Assembly: GCF_016889805.1 (NCBI RefSeq)
Contig: NZ_CP069535.1
Location: 2,914,001-2,978,000 of the forward strand
Length of the DNA: 64,000 nt
Source of the DNA: Rhodanobacter sp. FDAARGOS 1247
GTDB lineage: Bacteria > Pseudomonadota > Gammaproteobacteria > Xanthomonadales > Rhodanobacteraceae
Direction of reading: 5' to 3'
Shown here: in pieces, positions 7,532-16,208 of the stretch
Numbering within the stretch: the first letter of the stretch is position 1
How the letters are laid out: each line of letters begins with the position of its first letter
Program-made: the position numbers and the translations under genes
The notes under the pieces: model-generated
Seen by the model: only the letters and a program-made list of their open reading frames with translations
What the model was told of the DNA's origin: nothing
Databases searched by the model: none

Positions 7532-10500
7532 ATGAAGTGGCTCAAGCGCATCGCCATCGCATTCGCCGCGCTGCTGCTGGTCGTGGCGGCGGCGCTGTGG
7601 TGGCTGCTCGGCACCGGTGCCGGCCTGCGCTTCGCACTGGCGCGGGCTCAGTCCGCCACCGATGGCGCGCTGCAGGTACGGCAGGCGCACGGCCGATTGA
7701 TCGGTCCGCTGGACCTGGCCGGCGTGCACTACGACGACGGCAAGAGCGCCGTGGCAAACGTGGCGAAAGCACACCTGGATCTGCACTTCTGGCCGCTGCT
7801 GGCCAAACGGGTGCACGTGATCGCCCTGGACGTCGACGGTGTCGAGGTCGCCTTGCCAAAACCCGCTGAAGACGACAAAGCCAGCTCCGGCGGCTTCACG
7901 TTGCGACCACCGGTCGAGCTGATCCTCGACCGCGTGCACGTCGGCACGGTCAAGGTGACGCAGGACAGCCAGCCGCTGTTCGCCTCCAACCAACTGGACC
8001 TGGCCGGCAGCTGGACCGATCGCGGCATCGAACTGCGCCAACTGGTGCTGCAGGCGCCCGACGGCCACGCCAGCCTCGACGGCAAGCTGGCTGTCGGCAC
8101 TACCTATCAGGGCAGCGGCAAGGCCGCCTTCGCATGGAAGGTCGGCGACATCGATTATGCGGGCAGCCTCGACGCGCACAGCGACGGCAAGCAGGCACGG
8201 CTTGACCTCGCACTCACCGCACCGGCCGCGATGCGACTGCAGCTGGAGCTGGCCCAGCGCGGCGACTACGCCTGGACCGGCAAGCTCGATGCGCCACGCT
8301 TCGATCCGAAGCCGCTGCTCGGCGACAGCTCGCTGAAGGCCTTGGCGATCGCCGTGCAAGGACATGGCGATCGTTACAGCGGCACGCTTGACGGCCGATT
8401 CGACCTCAACGACTACCAGTTGCTGCTGCAGCCACTGCGTGCGCAGTTCAGCCACGACTTCCATACGCTGAGCCTGCAGCAACTCAAACTCGGCTCGCCG
8501 CAGGTCGAGGGCAGCGTGGAAGCCAGCGGCACCGTGCAGCTCGCCGCCAAGCCGCTCAGCGCGCAACTCGACATCCGCTGGAACGACCTGCAGCTGCCGG
8601 CGGAACTGGTCGGCCAGGCGCTGGCCAGCCACGGCGAGCTCAAGGCCAGCGGCAGCGCCGACCAGTACCACGCAGAAGGCGACGTCGCGATCGGCCCGCC
8701 CGGCAAGCCGGCGCAGCTGGCGCTGGATCTCGACGGCACGCCGCAACGGGTCACCCTGCACACGCTGGCGCTGAAGCAGGCGCAAGGCGGCCTGCAGGCG
8801 AACGGCACGCTGACCCTGGAGCCGACATTGGCGTGGCAGGTCGAGGCCACGGCCGACAAGCTCGATCCCGGCCAGCTTTTCGCCGGCTGGAACGGTGCGC
8901 TGGATTTCGACATCGCCAGCAGCGGCAGCCGGCCCAAAGACGGCCCGGACGCCACCCTGGAAATTCGCCAACTGGCCGGCAAGCTGCGCGAGCGGGCAAT
9001 TGGCGGCCACGGCAAGCTGCACCTGTCGCCCGATGAAGTAATCGACGGCCAGCTCGACCTCGCCTCCGGCGGCAGCACGGTCAAGCTGGTGGCCCGGCCC
9101 GGCGCCAGCAACGATGCCGAACTGCAGCTGGCGATCGCCTCGCTGGGCGACTGGCTGCCGGATGCCGGCGGACGTCTGGACGGCCATTTCAATATCCGCG
9201 GCAGGCAGCCGAAGCTCAGCATCAACGGCCAGCTGCACGGGCAGTCGCTGGCCTGGCAGCAGCAGAAGGCGGATACGCTGCAGTTGATCGTCGGCATCCC
9301 CGACATCAGCCATCCGGCCGGCAAGCTGGACCTGCAGACCGGCAACGTGTACCTGCAGGGCCTGCTGTTCCAGCAGCTCAACCTGCTCGCCGAAGGCAGC
9401 CAGGGCGATCATCGCCTCGACGTCGACGCCCGCGGCACCCAGCTCTCCGGAAAACTCTCCCTGCATGGCGCATTGAAGGGATCGGCCTGGAACGGCACGC
9501 TCTCCACGCTGAACCTGGAGCCGCAGGGCATGCCTGGCTGGCGCCTGCTGCAACCCTCGCAGCTCGGTTACAACGATGGCGCGATGAGCCTGTCGGAACT
9601 CTGCCTCAGCGCCGGCGACCCGCAACTGTGCGTGGCCGCGAAGCAGGACAAGCCCGGCAACCTCGACGCCAGCTATCGGCTGCAGGCATTGCCGCTGGCG
9701 CTGCTGCTGAACGCCAGCGGCAACGCCGACCTGCCGATGCGCGCAGACGGCACCATCGAAGGCAGCGGCAAGATCCACCGCAGCGCTGCCGGCGCGCTCA
9801 GCGGCAATGCCTCGATCAGTTCCGCGCAGGGCAGCATCAGCTATACCGACCATGCCGACGAGCCCTTGCTGCGTTACGACCAGCTGCGCCTGACGGCTGA
9901 CCTCTCGCCCGCCAGCCAGCGCATCGAGATGCATGGCGGGCTCGACGACGGTGGCCGCATCGACGGCCAGGTCGCCCTCACCGGCGCGCAGCAGGCGCTG
10001 GATGGCCAGCTCGCCTTGCGCCTGAACAACCTCGCCTTCATCGAGCTGTTCAGCAGCGAGGTGGCCAGCGTCAAGGGTGGCGTCGATGGCAACTTCCGTT
10101 TCGCCGGCACGCTCAAGCAACCGGCGGTCACCGGCCAGGCTGCCGTGCGCGGCTTCGCCGCCGAGGTGCCTTCGGCCGGACTCAAGCTGAGCGAGGGCCA
10201 GCTCACGGTCAGCACCGCCGATGCGCAGCAGTTCCTGATTCGCGGCCAGGTGAAGTCGGGCGCCGGCACGCTGGCCATCGACGGCAACGCCGGTCTCGGC
10301 GCCGGCGCGCAAACCCGGCTGACGCTCAAGGGCAACCAGTTCACCGCCGCCGACATCCCCGCCGCCAAGGTGGTGATCTCGCCCGACCTGACGGTAAAGC
10401 AGGACGCGAAAGGCATCGACATCGGCGGCGCGCTCAGCATCGACAGCGCCGACGTCAATGCGGAAAAACTGCCCGGCGCCGGCGCCACCCAGGCCTCGCC

Positions 10501-11281
10501 CGACGTGGTGGTGGTCGATGAAAAACAACAACAGCAGGCGGCCAGCAAGCTGCCGGTGAGCGCCCTGGTCAAGGTCGATCTCGGCCGCAAGACGCATGTC
10601 GTCGGCATGGGTCTGAACGGGCGCGTCAGCGGCACGCTGACCGTGGTCGAGCGCCCCGGCCGCGCCACCAGCGGGCAAGGCCAGCTCACCGTCAACGGCA
10701 CCTACAAGGCCTACGGCCAGAACCTGCAGATCCAGCACGGCCAGCTGCTGTTCGCCAGCACGCCGATCGACAACCCCGGCCTGAACATCCGCGCCGTGCG
10801 CAAGCTCAACCCGAACGCCACCATCGACGAAGGCCAGGAAGTGGGCCTGCTGGTCTCCGGCACCGCGCAGCGGCCGATCCTCACCGTGTTCTCCAACCCG
10901 GTGATGGAGCAGTCCGACGCGCTGTCCTACCTGGTCACCGGCAAGCCGCTGTCGCAGGTCAAGGGCGGCGAAGGCGACATGGTCGGCGCCGCCGCCCAGG
11001 CGCTGGGCTCGGCCGCCGGCGACCTGCTGGCCAAGAGCATCGGCTCGAAACTGGGCGTCGACGACATCGGCGTGTCCAGCAACGAGGCACTGGGCGGCAG
11101 CTCCGCGTTCACCGTGGGCAAGTACCTGTCGCCGCGGCTGTACCTCAGCTACGGCGTGGGGCTGTTCGAACCCGGCGAAGTGATCACCCTGCGCTACCGG
11201 CTCAGCCGGCGCTGGAACTTCGAGGCCCAGCAGGCCACCGAATTCAGCCGCGCCAGCCTCAACTACCGGATCGAGAGATGA
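7532..11281 (+). CDS. tamB: Translocation and assembly protein TamB (DUF490)
   Basis: 1249 aa. One N-terminal inner-membrane helix (residues 7-27) is followed by a long, repetitive beta-rich body of the AsmA-like/TamB type (many alternating hydrophobic strands) and the conserved C-terminal DUF490 region, which ends with an aromatic barrel-like strand (RASLNYRIER). TamB spans the periplasm as a lipid-conducting beta-taco and docks to the POTRA domains of TamA, encoded just upstream. The length is typical. Its stop codon abuts the stop of the convergent dehydrogenase gene with no bases between, so no separate terminator exists. Confidence 0.92.
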   Translation: MKWLKRIAIAFAALLLVVAAALWWLLGTGAGLRFALARAQSATDGALQVRQAHGRLIGPLDLAGVHYDDGKSAVANVAKAHLDLHFWPLLAKRVHVIALDVDGVEVALPKPAEDDKASSGGFTLRPPVELILDRVHVGTVKVTQDSQPLFASNQLDLAGSWTDRGIELRQLVLQAPDGHASLDGKLAVGTTYQGSGKAAFAWKVGDIDYAGSLDAHSDGKQARLDLALTAPAAMRLQLELAQRGDYAWTGKLDAPRFDPKPLLGDSSLKALAIAVQGHGDRYSGTLDGRFDLNDYQLLLQPLRAQFSHDFHTLSLQQLKLGSPQVEGSVEASGTVQLAAKPLSAQLDIRWNDLQLPAELVGQALASHGELKASGSADQYHAEGDVAIGPPGKPAQLALDLDGTPQRVTLHTLALKQAQGGLQANGTLTLEPTLAWQVEATADKLDPGQLFAGWNGALDFDIASSGSRPKDGPDATLEIRQLAGKLRERAIGGHGKLHLSPDEVIDGQLDLASGGSTVKLVARPGASNDAELQLAIASLGDWLPDAGGRLDGHFNIRGRQPKLSINGQLHGQSLAWQQQKADTLQLIVGIPDISHPAGKLDLQTGNVYLQGLLFQQLNLLAEGSQGDHRLDVDARGTQLSGKLSLHGALKGSAWNGTLSTLNLEPQGMPGWRLLQPSQLGYNDGAMSLSELCLSAGDPQLCVAAKQDKPGNLDASYRLQALPLALLLNASGNADLPMRADGTIEGSGKIHRSAAGALSGNASISSAQGSISYTDHADEPLLRYDQLRLTADLSPASQRIEMHGGLDDGGRIDGQVALTGAQQALDGQLALRLNNLAFIELFSSEVASVKGGVDGNFRFAGTLKQPAVTGQAAVRGFAAEVPSAGLKLSEGQLTVSTADAQQFLIRGQVKSGAGTLAIDGNAGLGAGAQTRLTLKGNQFTAADIPAAKVVISPDLTVKQDAKGIDIGGALSIDSADVNAEKLPGAGATQASPDVVVVDEKQQQQAASKLPVSALVKVDLGRKTHVVGMGLNGRVSGTLTVVERPGRATSGQGQLTVNGTYKAYGQNLQIQHGQLLFASTPIDNPGLNIRAVRKLNPNATIDEGQEVGLLVSGTAQRPILTVFSNPVMEQSDALSYLVTGKPLSQVKGGEGDMVGAAAQALGSAAGDLLAKSIGSKLGVDDIGVSSNEALGGSSAFTVGKYLSPRLYLSYGVGLFEPGEVITLRYRLSRRWNFEAQQATEFSRASLNYRIER

Positions 11282-11989
11282 TCAGCCGGCGCCACCGAGA
11301 TACAGCGACGGAGTCGCGCCGAGGCCGGCCTTGACGTAGCGCGCGGTGTCATCCGCCAGCACTTCCGAGGCGCCGGCCTCGACGCCGGCCAGCACCGCCT
11401 GCGCGATGTCGGCGGGCTTCGACTTCGGCGCCTCGACGGTCTTCACCATGTCGGTGTCGATGTAGCCCGCATGGACCGCGACGACCTGGGTGCCCTGCCC
11501 GCGCAACTCGTTGCGCAAGCCGTTGGTGAGCGCCCACGCGGCGGCCTTGGAGACGGAGTAGTCGCCGGTGCCCGGCAGGCTGGCCCAGCTCAGGGCGGAC
11601 AGCATGTTGACCAGCGCGCCACCGCCGTTGCGGCCCAGCACCGGCGCGAACGCGCGGCTCACCGCAAACACGCCGTAGAGGTTGGTTTCCATCACGGCGC
11701 GCAGCGCATCCACGCCGTTGTCGCCGAGCAGGCTGTCGCCGCCGATGACGCCGGCGTTGTTGATCACCAGGTCGACGTCGCCACACTGCGCGGCGGCCGC
11801 GGCGATGTCGGCGGCGTTGTTGACGTCGAGTCGCACCGGCACCAGGCCGTCCAGCGATGGCACGGTCGAGGGATCGCGCGCGCCGGCGTAGACCTTGCGC
11901 GCGCCGGCGGCCAGCAAGGCCTGCGCGTAGGCGAGCCCGAGCCCGCGATTGGCGCCCGTGACGAAAGCGACACTGTTCTGGATTTTCAT
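11282..11989 (-). CDS. Short-chain dehydrogenase/reductase (SDR)
   Basis: 235 aa, a classical SDR. The Rossmann glycine motif TGANRGLG lies at about residues 10-17, NNAG near residue 84, the catalytic Ser in NMLSALSW, and YSVSK supplies Tyr and Lys. It should be a cytosolic NAD(P)-dependent oxidoreductase; the substrate cannot be read from sequence. ATG at 11989 has GAGG about 9 nt upstream. It lies 95 nt downstream of the emrA-like gene on the same strand, so it is probably the last gene of the TetR-EmrA unit and may be induced by the same ligand. Confidence 0.88.
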   Translation of the reverse strand: MKIQNSVAFVTGANRGLGLAYAQALLAAGARKVYAGARDPSTVPSLDGLVPVRLDVNNAADIAAAAAQCGDVDLVINNAGVIGGDSLLGDNGVDALRAVMETNLYGVFAVSRAFAPVLGRNGGGALVNMLSALSWASLPGTGDYSVSKAAAWALTNGLRNELRGQGTQVVAVHAGYIDTDMVKTVEAPKSKPADIAQAVLAGVEAGASEVLADDTARYVKAGLGATPSLYLGGAG

Positions 11990-12084
11990 GAGTCGGAACC
12001 TCGGAGAAGTGGGAGTGGGACTTTGCTGGCCGCGACCCGCGCGGCCTATCCGTTTCTTGCGGGTGATGACGGTGTTGCGCCTGT

Positions 12085-13230
12085 TCAGCGCGCCGCCTGC
12101 ATGGAGGGCGATCCGCCCAGCTTCACGCTGACGGTGCTGGACAGGCCCGGCCGCAGCCGCGCCAGCGCGGCCTGGCCCGGATCGAAGCGGATGCGTACCG
12201 GCACCCGCTGCACGATCTTGGTGAAGTTGCCGGTGCCCGGCTCGAACGGCAGCAACGAGAACTGCGAACCGGAGCCCGGCGCGAAACTCTCGACGTGGCC
12301 GTGCAGGGTCTGACCGGGCAGCGCGTCGACCTCCACGCTGGCGTCCTGGCCGACCACCATGCGGGCGGTCTGGGTTTCCTTGAAGTTCGCGATCACGTAC
12401 AGCGCGTCCAGCGGTACCACGGTGAGCAGGCGCGAGCCCGGCTGCACGTAATCGCCTGGTTCCACCTGGCGGTCGCCGACCACGCCGTCGATCGGTGCGC
12501 GGATCAAGGTGTTGGCCTGATCCTGCCGGGCCAGGTCGAGCGCGGCCTTCGCGGTGGCGACGCCGGCCTCCGCCTGGGCAAGCCCGGCCTGCAGGGCGAG
12601 CCGGCTCGCGTGGGTCACCGACGCCGCATCGCGGCTGACGGCAAACTGGGCGCGGCTGTGTTCCGCATTGGCCTGGGCGGTGATCGCCGCCGTGCGGAAC
12701 TGTTCGGCCGCGCTGCGCGACACCGCACCGCTGGCGATCAGCGCATCGTAGCGTCGACGGTCGGCCTCGGCCTGCTTCTGCTGCGCATCGGACGAGCGGA
12801 TGGAAGTCTGCGCCGCACGCATGTTCGAGCCCGCGAGGCGTTCCTGCGCGTCGAGCGCGATCAGTGCGGCCTTCGCCGCAGCGACCGAAGCCCGCGCGCT
12901 CTGCAGGTTCGCCGTGGCCGATGCCACGCGGGCGTCGAACTCCTCCGCGTCGATGCGCAGCAGCGGATCGCCGCGATGCACGCGCTGGTCGTGCTGCACC
13001 AGCACCGCGGCAACCAGCCCGCGCACCTTGGGCGCGACCACCGAGCTGTCGGCCTGCAGGTAGGCGTTGTCGGTGGAGACGCTGCGCTTGGGCGCGGCGA
13101 TCCACCAGGCGCCGGCGAGCGCGACCACCAGGGCCACGGCCCCCACCAGCAGCGGCTTGCGCGACCATGGTGTGCGGGGGCGCGCCGCTGCGGTGGTCGC
13201 GGGCGTGCCCGAAATACCGTCGGCGCTCAT
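12085..13230 (-). CDS. emrA: EmrA/HlyD-family efflux periplasmic adaptor
   Basis: 381 aa. A cytoplasmic tail, one membrane helix (about 28-47), STDNAYLQAD at the start of the periplasmic part (typical EmrA), a lipoyl half motif, a long alanine-rich coiled-coil hairpin, the second lipoyl half (LIRAPIDGVVGDRQVEPGDY) and a beta-barrel domain. It links an inner-membrane MFS pump to an outer-membrane channel. Its start overlaps the stop of the tetR gene (ATGA), so the two are translationally coupled. The likely pump is the divergent MFS gene at 13874. No outer-membrane factor is encoded here, so a TolC encoded elsewhere is presumed. Confidence 0.9.
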   Translation of the reverse strand: MSADGISGTPATTAAARPRTPWSRKPLLVGAVALVVALAGAWWIAAPKRSVSTDNAYLQADSSVVAPKVRGLVAAVLVQHDQRVHRGDPLLRIDAEEFDARVASATANLQSARASVAAAKAALIALDAQERLAGSNMRAAQTSIRSSDAQQKQAEADRRRYDALIASGAVSRSAAEQFRTAAITAQANAEHSRAQFAVSRDAASVTHASRLALQAGLAQAEAGVATAKAALDLARQDQANTLIRAPIDGVVGDRQVEPGDYVQPGSRLLTVVPLDALYVIANFKETQTARMVVGQDASVEVDALPGQTLHGHVESFAPGSGSQFSLLPFEPGTGNFTKIVQRVPVRIRFDPGQAALARLRPGLSSTVSVKLGGSPSMQAAR

Positions 13231-13823
13231 CGCTGCGATGCCTTCATGCCGAAGCGCTGCTTGAGCTGCGCACGCGAGGCGGCGAGGATCGCGTCGGAGC
13301 GTTTCGCATCCTGCTCGATCCGCGCCAGCGACAGCGCGCCGATCAGCTCGGCGATCATCGAACGCGCCCCGGCTTCGGGTTCGGCATGACCCAGCAGCGC
13401 CAGCTGGCCGGCCAGTCCCGCGGTGGAGTGCTGCACGCCGAGCGCGAACTGCTCGCGCGCCGGCCCGGACAGCCGCGGCACGTCCGAGGCCAGCGCAGCC
13501 ATCGGGCAGCCGAAGCCGCGCGCGTCGCGATGCTTCTTCGACAGGTAGAAGTCGACGTAGGCCGCCAGCCCTTCGGCCGGGTCGCGATCGGCGGTTTCGT
13601 GTTCCAGCCGCGCGCGCGCCTGCTCGAACATCTGTCCGATCGCCGCGGCGACCAGCTCGTCCTTGGACTTGAAATGGGCGTAGAAGCCGCCGTGGGTCAG
13701 CCCGGCCTCGGCCATCACGCCGGCCACGCCGACGCGATCCGGGCCATCGCTGCGGATCGCGCGCGCCGCGGCCTGCAGCACCAGCTCGCGGGTCTTCTGC
13801 TTGTGTTCGGTGTCGTAGCGCAT
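13227..13823 (-). CDS. TetR-family transcriptional repressor of the efflux locus
   Basis: 198 aa. The N-terminal helix-turn-helix is clear (VGVAGVMAEAGLTHGGFYAH, followed by FKSKDELV), the standard TetR DNA-binding domain, and the ligand-binding half resembles the NemR/YfiR-type TetR_C group (GCPMAALASDV). The frame is open to 13871, but ATG at 13823 with GAGG 5 nt upstream matches the usual TetR start. The gene is divergent from the MFS pump, and a perfect palindrome lies in the 50-nt gap, so it probably represses both directions and itself. Confidence 0.9.
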   Translation of the reverse strand: MRYDTEHKQKTRELVLQAAARAIRSDGPDRVGVAGVMAEAGLTHGGFYAHFKSKDELVAAAIGQMFEQARARLEHETADRDPAEGLAAYVDFYLSKKHRDARGFGCPMAALASDVPRLSGPAREQFALGVQHSTAGLAGQLALLGHAEPEAGARSMIAELIGALSLARIEQDAKRSDAILAASRAQLKQRFGMKASQR

Positions 13824-13841
13824 GACGGCCTCGCTTTTTAA

Positions 13842-13857
13842 TATGATGATCATCATA
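13842..13857. promoter_or_regulatory. Perfect 16-bp palindrome, probable TetR operator
   Basis: TATGATGATCATCATA is its own reverse complement. It sits between the tetR start (13823) and the MFS start (13874), where binding would block both promoters. Length and position are typical of TetR operators. Confidence 0.75.
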
Positions 13858-13873
13858 CTACGATTTCCCACCG

Positions 13874-15487
13874 ATGCAAGAGCTGCCCGTGAACGCCCTC
13901 GCCACCACCTCCCAAGCCATCCCGATCGCCCCCGCCGACCTGCCGCTGCCGCGCAAATTCCTGATCTTCGGCGTGATGGCGTTCGGCATGTTCATGGCGC
14001 TGATCGACATCCAGATCGTGGCCGCCTCGCTCAACGAGATCCAGGCCGGACTCTCGGCCGGACCGGACGAGATCAGCTGGGTGCAGACCGGCTACCTGAT
14101 GGCGGAACTGGTGATGATCCCGTTCTCCGCTTTCCTGGCGCAGGCGTTGTCGACGCGCTGGCTGTTCGCGCTGTCGGCCGCGCTGTTCACGCTCGCCAGC
14201 GCGCTGTGCGGAATGGCCTGGGACATCCAGTCGATGACCGTGTTCCGGGTGATCCAGGGCTTCGTCGGCGGCGCGATGGTGCCGACCGTGTTCGCCACCG
14301 GTTTTGCGCTGTTCACCGGGAAGCAGCGCGCGCTGATCCCGGCGATCCTCGGCATGGTCTCGGTGCTGGCGCCGACGCTGGGGCCGACCGTGGGCGGCTG
14401 GCTTACCGAGGTGGTCGGCTGGCGCTCGATCTTCTACGTCAACATCGTGCCGGGCGTGGCCGTCGCCGTGCTGTCGATGCTGCTGGTGAGGGTGGACCGG
14501 CCGAACCTGGCGATGCTGAAGCAGATCGACTACGTGCACCTGGTTGCGATGGCGGTGTTCCTCGGCGGGCTCGAATACGTGCTGGAAGAAGGCCCGCGCC
14601 ACGAGTGGCTGGGCGACCCGGCGATCGCCACCGCGGCATGGCTTTCGCTGGTGGGGTTCGCGCTGTTCCTCGAGCGCTCGCTGCGTTCGTCCGGGCCGAT
14701 CGTGCGGCTGTCGCCGTTCCGCCAGTCCACCTTCGTGCTGGCCTGCGTGCTCAGCCTGGTGATCGGTTTCGGGCTGTACGCGGCGACCTATCTGGTGCCG
14801 GTGTTCCTGGGCCGCGTGCGCGGTTACAACAGCCTGCAGATCGGCACCACGGTATTCGTCACTGGCCTGGCGCAGATCCTCAGCACGGTGGTGGCGGCGC
14901 GGCTGTCGCAGCGCATCGACGCGCGCTGGACGATCAGCGCCGGCCTGCTGCTGTTCGCCGCCAGCCTGTGGCTGTTTTCCGCGATGACGCCCGAATGGGG
15001 CTTCGCCGCGCTGTTCTGGCCGCAGGTGCTGCGCGGCTTCGCGATCATGCTGTGCATCGTGCCCAGCGTGAACATGGCCTTGAATGGTTTTGCCGCGGCC
15101 GAGCTGCGCTACGCCTCGGGCCTGTTCAACCTGATGCGCAACCTCGGCGGCGCGATCGGCATCGCGGTGGTCAACACCTGGCTGCAGGACCAGAGCCGCA
15201 TCCACGTCGCGCGCTTCGGCGAGAACCTGGGCGAAAGCGGCCGCCATGCCGGCGAGGTGGTCGCGCAACTGGCCGGGCGGATCGACCAGCTCACCACCGA
15301 TTCCTCCCACGCCCTGCTGATGGCGCAGGGCGAGCTGGGCCGACTGGTGTCGCGCACGGCATTGACGCTCGCCTTCGACGACGTGTTCCGGCTGATGGCG
15401 TGGATGTTCGTCGCCGCGCTGCTGCTGGTGCCGTTCTGCCGCACCCCGCCGCATGCCGCCCAGGGTGCTGTCGTGGAAGCGCATTGA
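13874..15487 (+). CDS. emrB: DHA2-family (EmrB-type) multidrug MFS transporter
   Basis: 537 aa with about 14 transmembrane helices. Helix 1 is FGMFMALIDIQIVAASL, which carries the conserved acidic D of this family; GPTVGGWL followed by W-R-x-I-F in helix 5 is the antiporter motif C of drug/H+ exporters. It is the proton-driven inner-membrane pump partner of the EmrA-like adaptor encoded divergently. A start at ATG 13874 has no visible ribosome-binding site; GTG 13889 (AAGAG upstream) is an alternative. Drug specificity is unknown. The divergent arrangement with TetR suggests inducible export. Confidence 0.9.
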   Translation: MQELPVNALATTSQAIPIAPADLPLPRKFLIFGVMAFGMFMALIDIQIVAASLNEIQAGLSAGPDEISWVQTGYLMAELVMIPFSAFLAQALSTRWLFALSAALFTLASALCGMAWDIQSMTVFRVIQGFVGGAMVPTVFATGFALFTGKQRALIPAILGMVSVLAPTLGPTVGGWLTEVVGWRSIFYVNIVPGVAVAVLSMLLVRVDRPNLAMLKQIDYVHLVAMAVFLGGLEYVLEEGPRHEWLGDPAIATAAWLSLVGFALFLERSLRSSGPIVRLSPFRQSTFVLACVLSLVIGFGLYAATYLVPVFLGRVRGYNSLQIGTTVFVTGLAQILSTVVAARLSQRIDARWTISAGLLLFAASLWLFSAMTPEWGFAALFWPQVLRGFAIMLCIVPSVNMALNGFAAAELRYASGLFNLMRNLGGAIGIAVVNTWLQDQSRIHVARFGENLGESGRHAGEVVAQLAGRIDQLTTDSSHALLMAQGELGRLVSRTALTLAFDDVFRLMAWMFVAALLLVPFCRTPPHAAQGAVVEAH

Positions 15488-15595
15488 GGGAGACGCCCCG
15501 CCCTCCCCGATTTCCGGCCGACGGGGCGTCGACGCGCGCGTCCGGACAGTGCAAGCTGTGCGGCACCGACCTGCCGCCTCATGGAGACCCATCGC

Positions 15596-16087
15596 ATGCT
15601 CAAGAAGACCCTGCTGACCGCCTTGCTGCTCGGCGCCGCGGCCGGCGCGTTCGCACAGTCGCCGGCGCCGGCAACCCCGGCCAAAGCCCAGGCGGCCAGC
15701 ACGCTGACGCCACAGCAGAAGGCCCTGCTGGAGAAGCAGAACGTGCAGATGGCACAGGCCGCGCTGCGCATCGCGCAGATGGTCGACCAGAACCAGCTTG
15801 GCGAGATCTGGGACCAGTCCTCCAGCGTGGCGAAACAGTCCACCAGCAAGAGCGATTTCGTGAGCGGCGTGAGTTCCGATCGCAGCAAGCTCGGCGCAGC
15901 GGGCGAACGCAGGCTGCAGGCGATCACCCGCACCGCCTCGAAGGGCGGCAAGGTGCCGGCCGGCGTGTACGTCAACGTCAGCTACGCCACCCACTTCGCC
16001 AAGGCGCCGCGGCCGGTGCGCGAACTGATCTCGTTCCACCTGGACAGCGACAAGGTCTGGCGCGTGGCCGGCTACACCCTGCGCTGA
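15596..16087 (+). CDS. DUF4019-family secreted protein
   Basis: 163 aa from ATG 15596 (GGAGA about 9 nt upstream). A signal peptide (LKKTLLTALLLGAAAGAFAQ) and a low-complexity linker (SPAPATPAKAQA) precede a compact domain that ends FHLDSDKVWRVAGYTLR. This C-terminal pattern, a strand with a WRV-x-G-Y-x-L/I ending, is that of DUF4019, a periplasmic NTF2-like domain of unknown function. It stands alone between the MFS pump and the M13 peptidase. The function is unknown. Confidence 0.75.
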   Translation: MLKKTLLTALLLGAAAGAFAQSPAPATPAKAQAASTLTPQQKALLEKQNVQMAQAALRIAQMVDQNQLGEIWDQSSSVAKQSTSKSDFVSGVSSDRSKLGAAGERRLQAITRTASKGGKVPAGVYVNVSYATHFAKAPRPVRELISFHLDSDKVWRVAGYTLR

Positions 16088-16099
16088 CGCCATCCGCCA

Positions 16100-16129
16100 G
16101 CGGGCCGGCGTGGCACCGCGCCGGCCCGC
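16100..16129 (+). terminator. GC-rich 10-bp hairpin after the DUF4019 gene
   Basis: GCGGGCCGGC and its exact complement enclose a 10-nt loop, 13 nt after the stop codon. No T-run follows, so it would be a weak or Rho-assisted terminator. Confidence 0.4.
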
Positions 16130-16208
16130 CGGGCCATAGCCCACAGGTCATGCACACAACGCAGCACTGGCGCACTATCGTGGGACTTTCCCCGGTGGAG
16201 GCGTGATC

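Noticed and set aside
7244..10738. 1164-codon minus-strand frame opposite tamB
   Set aside because: Low-complexity antisense shadow; tamB is well supported on the plus strand.
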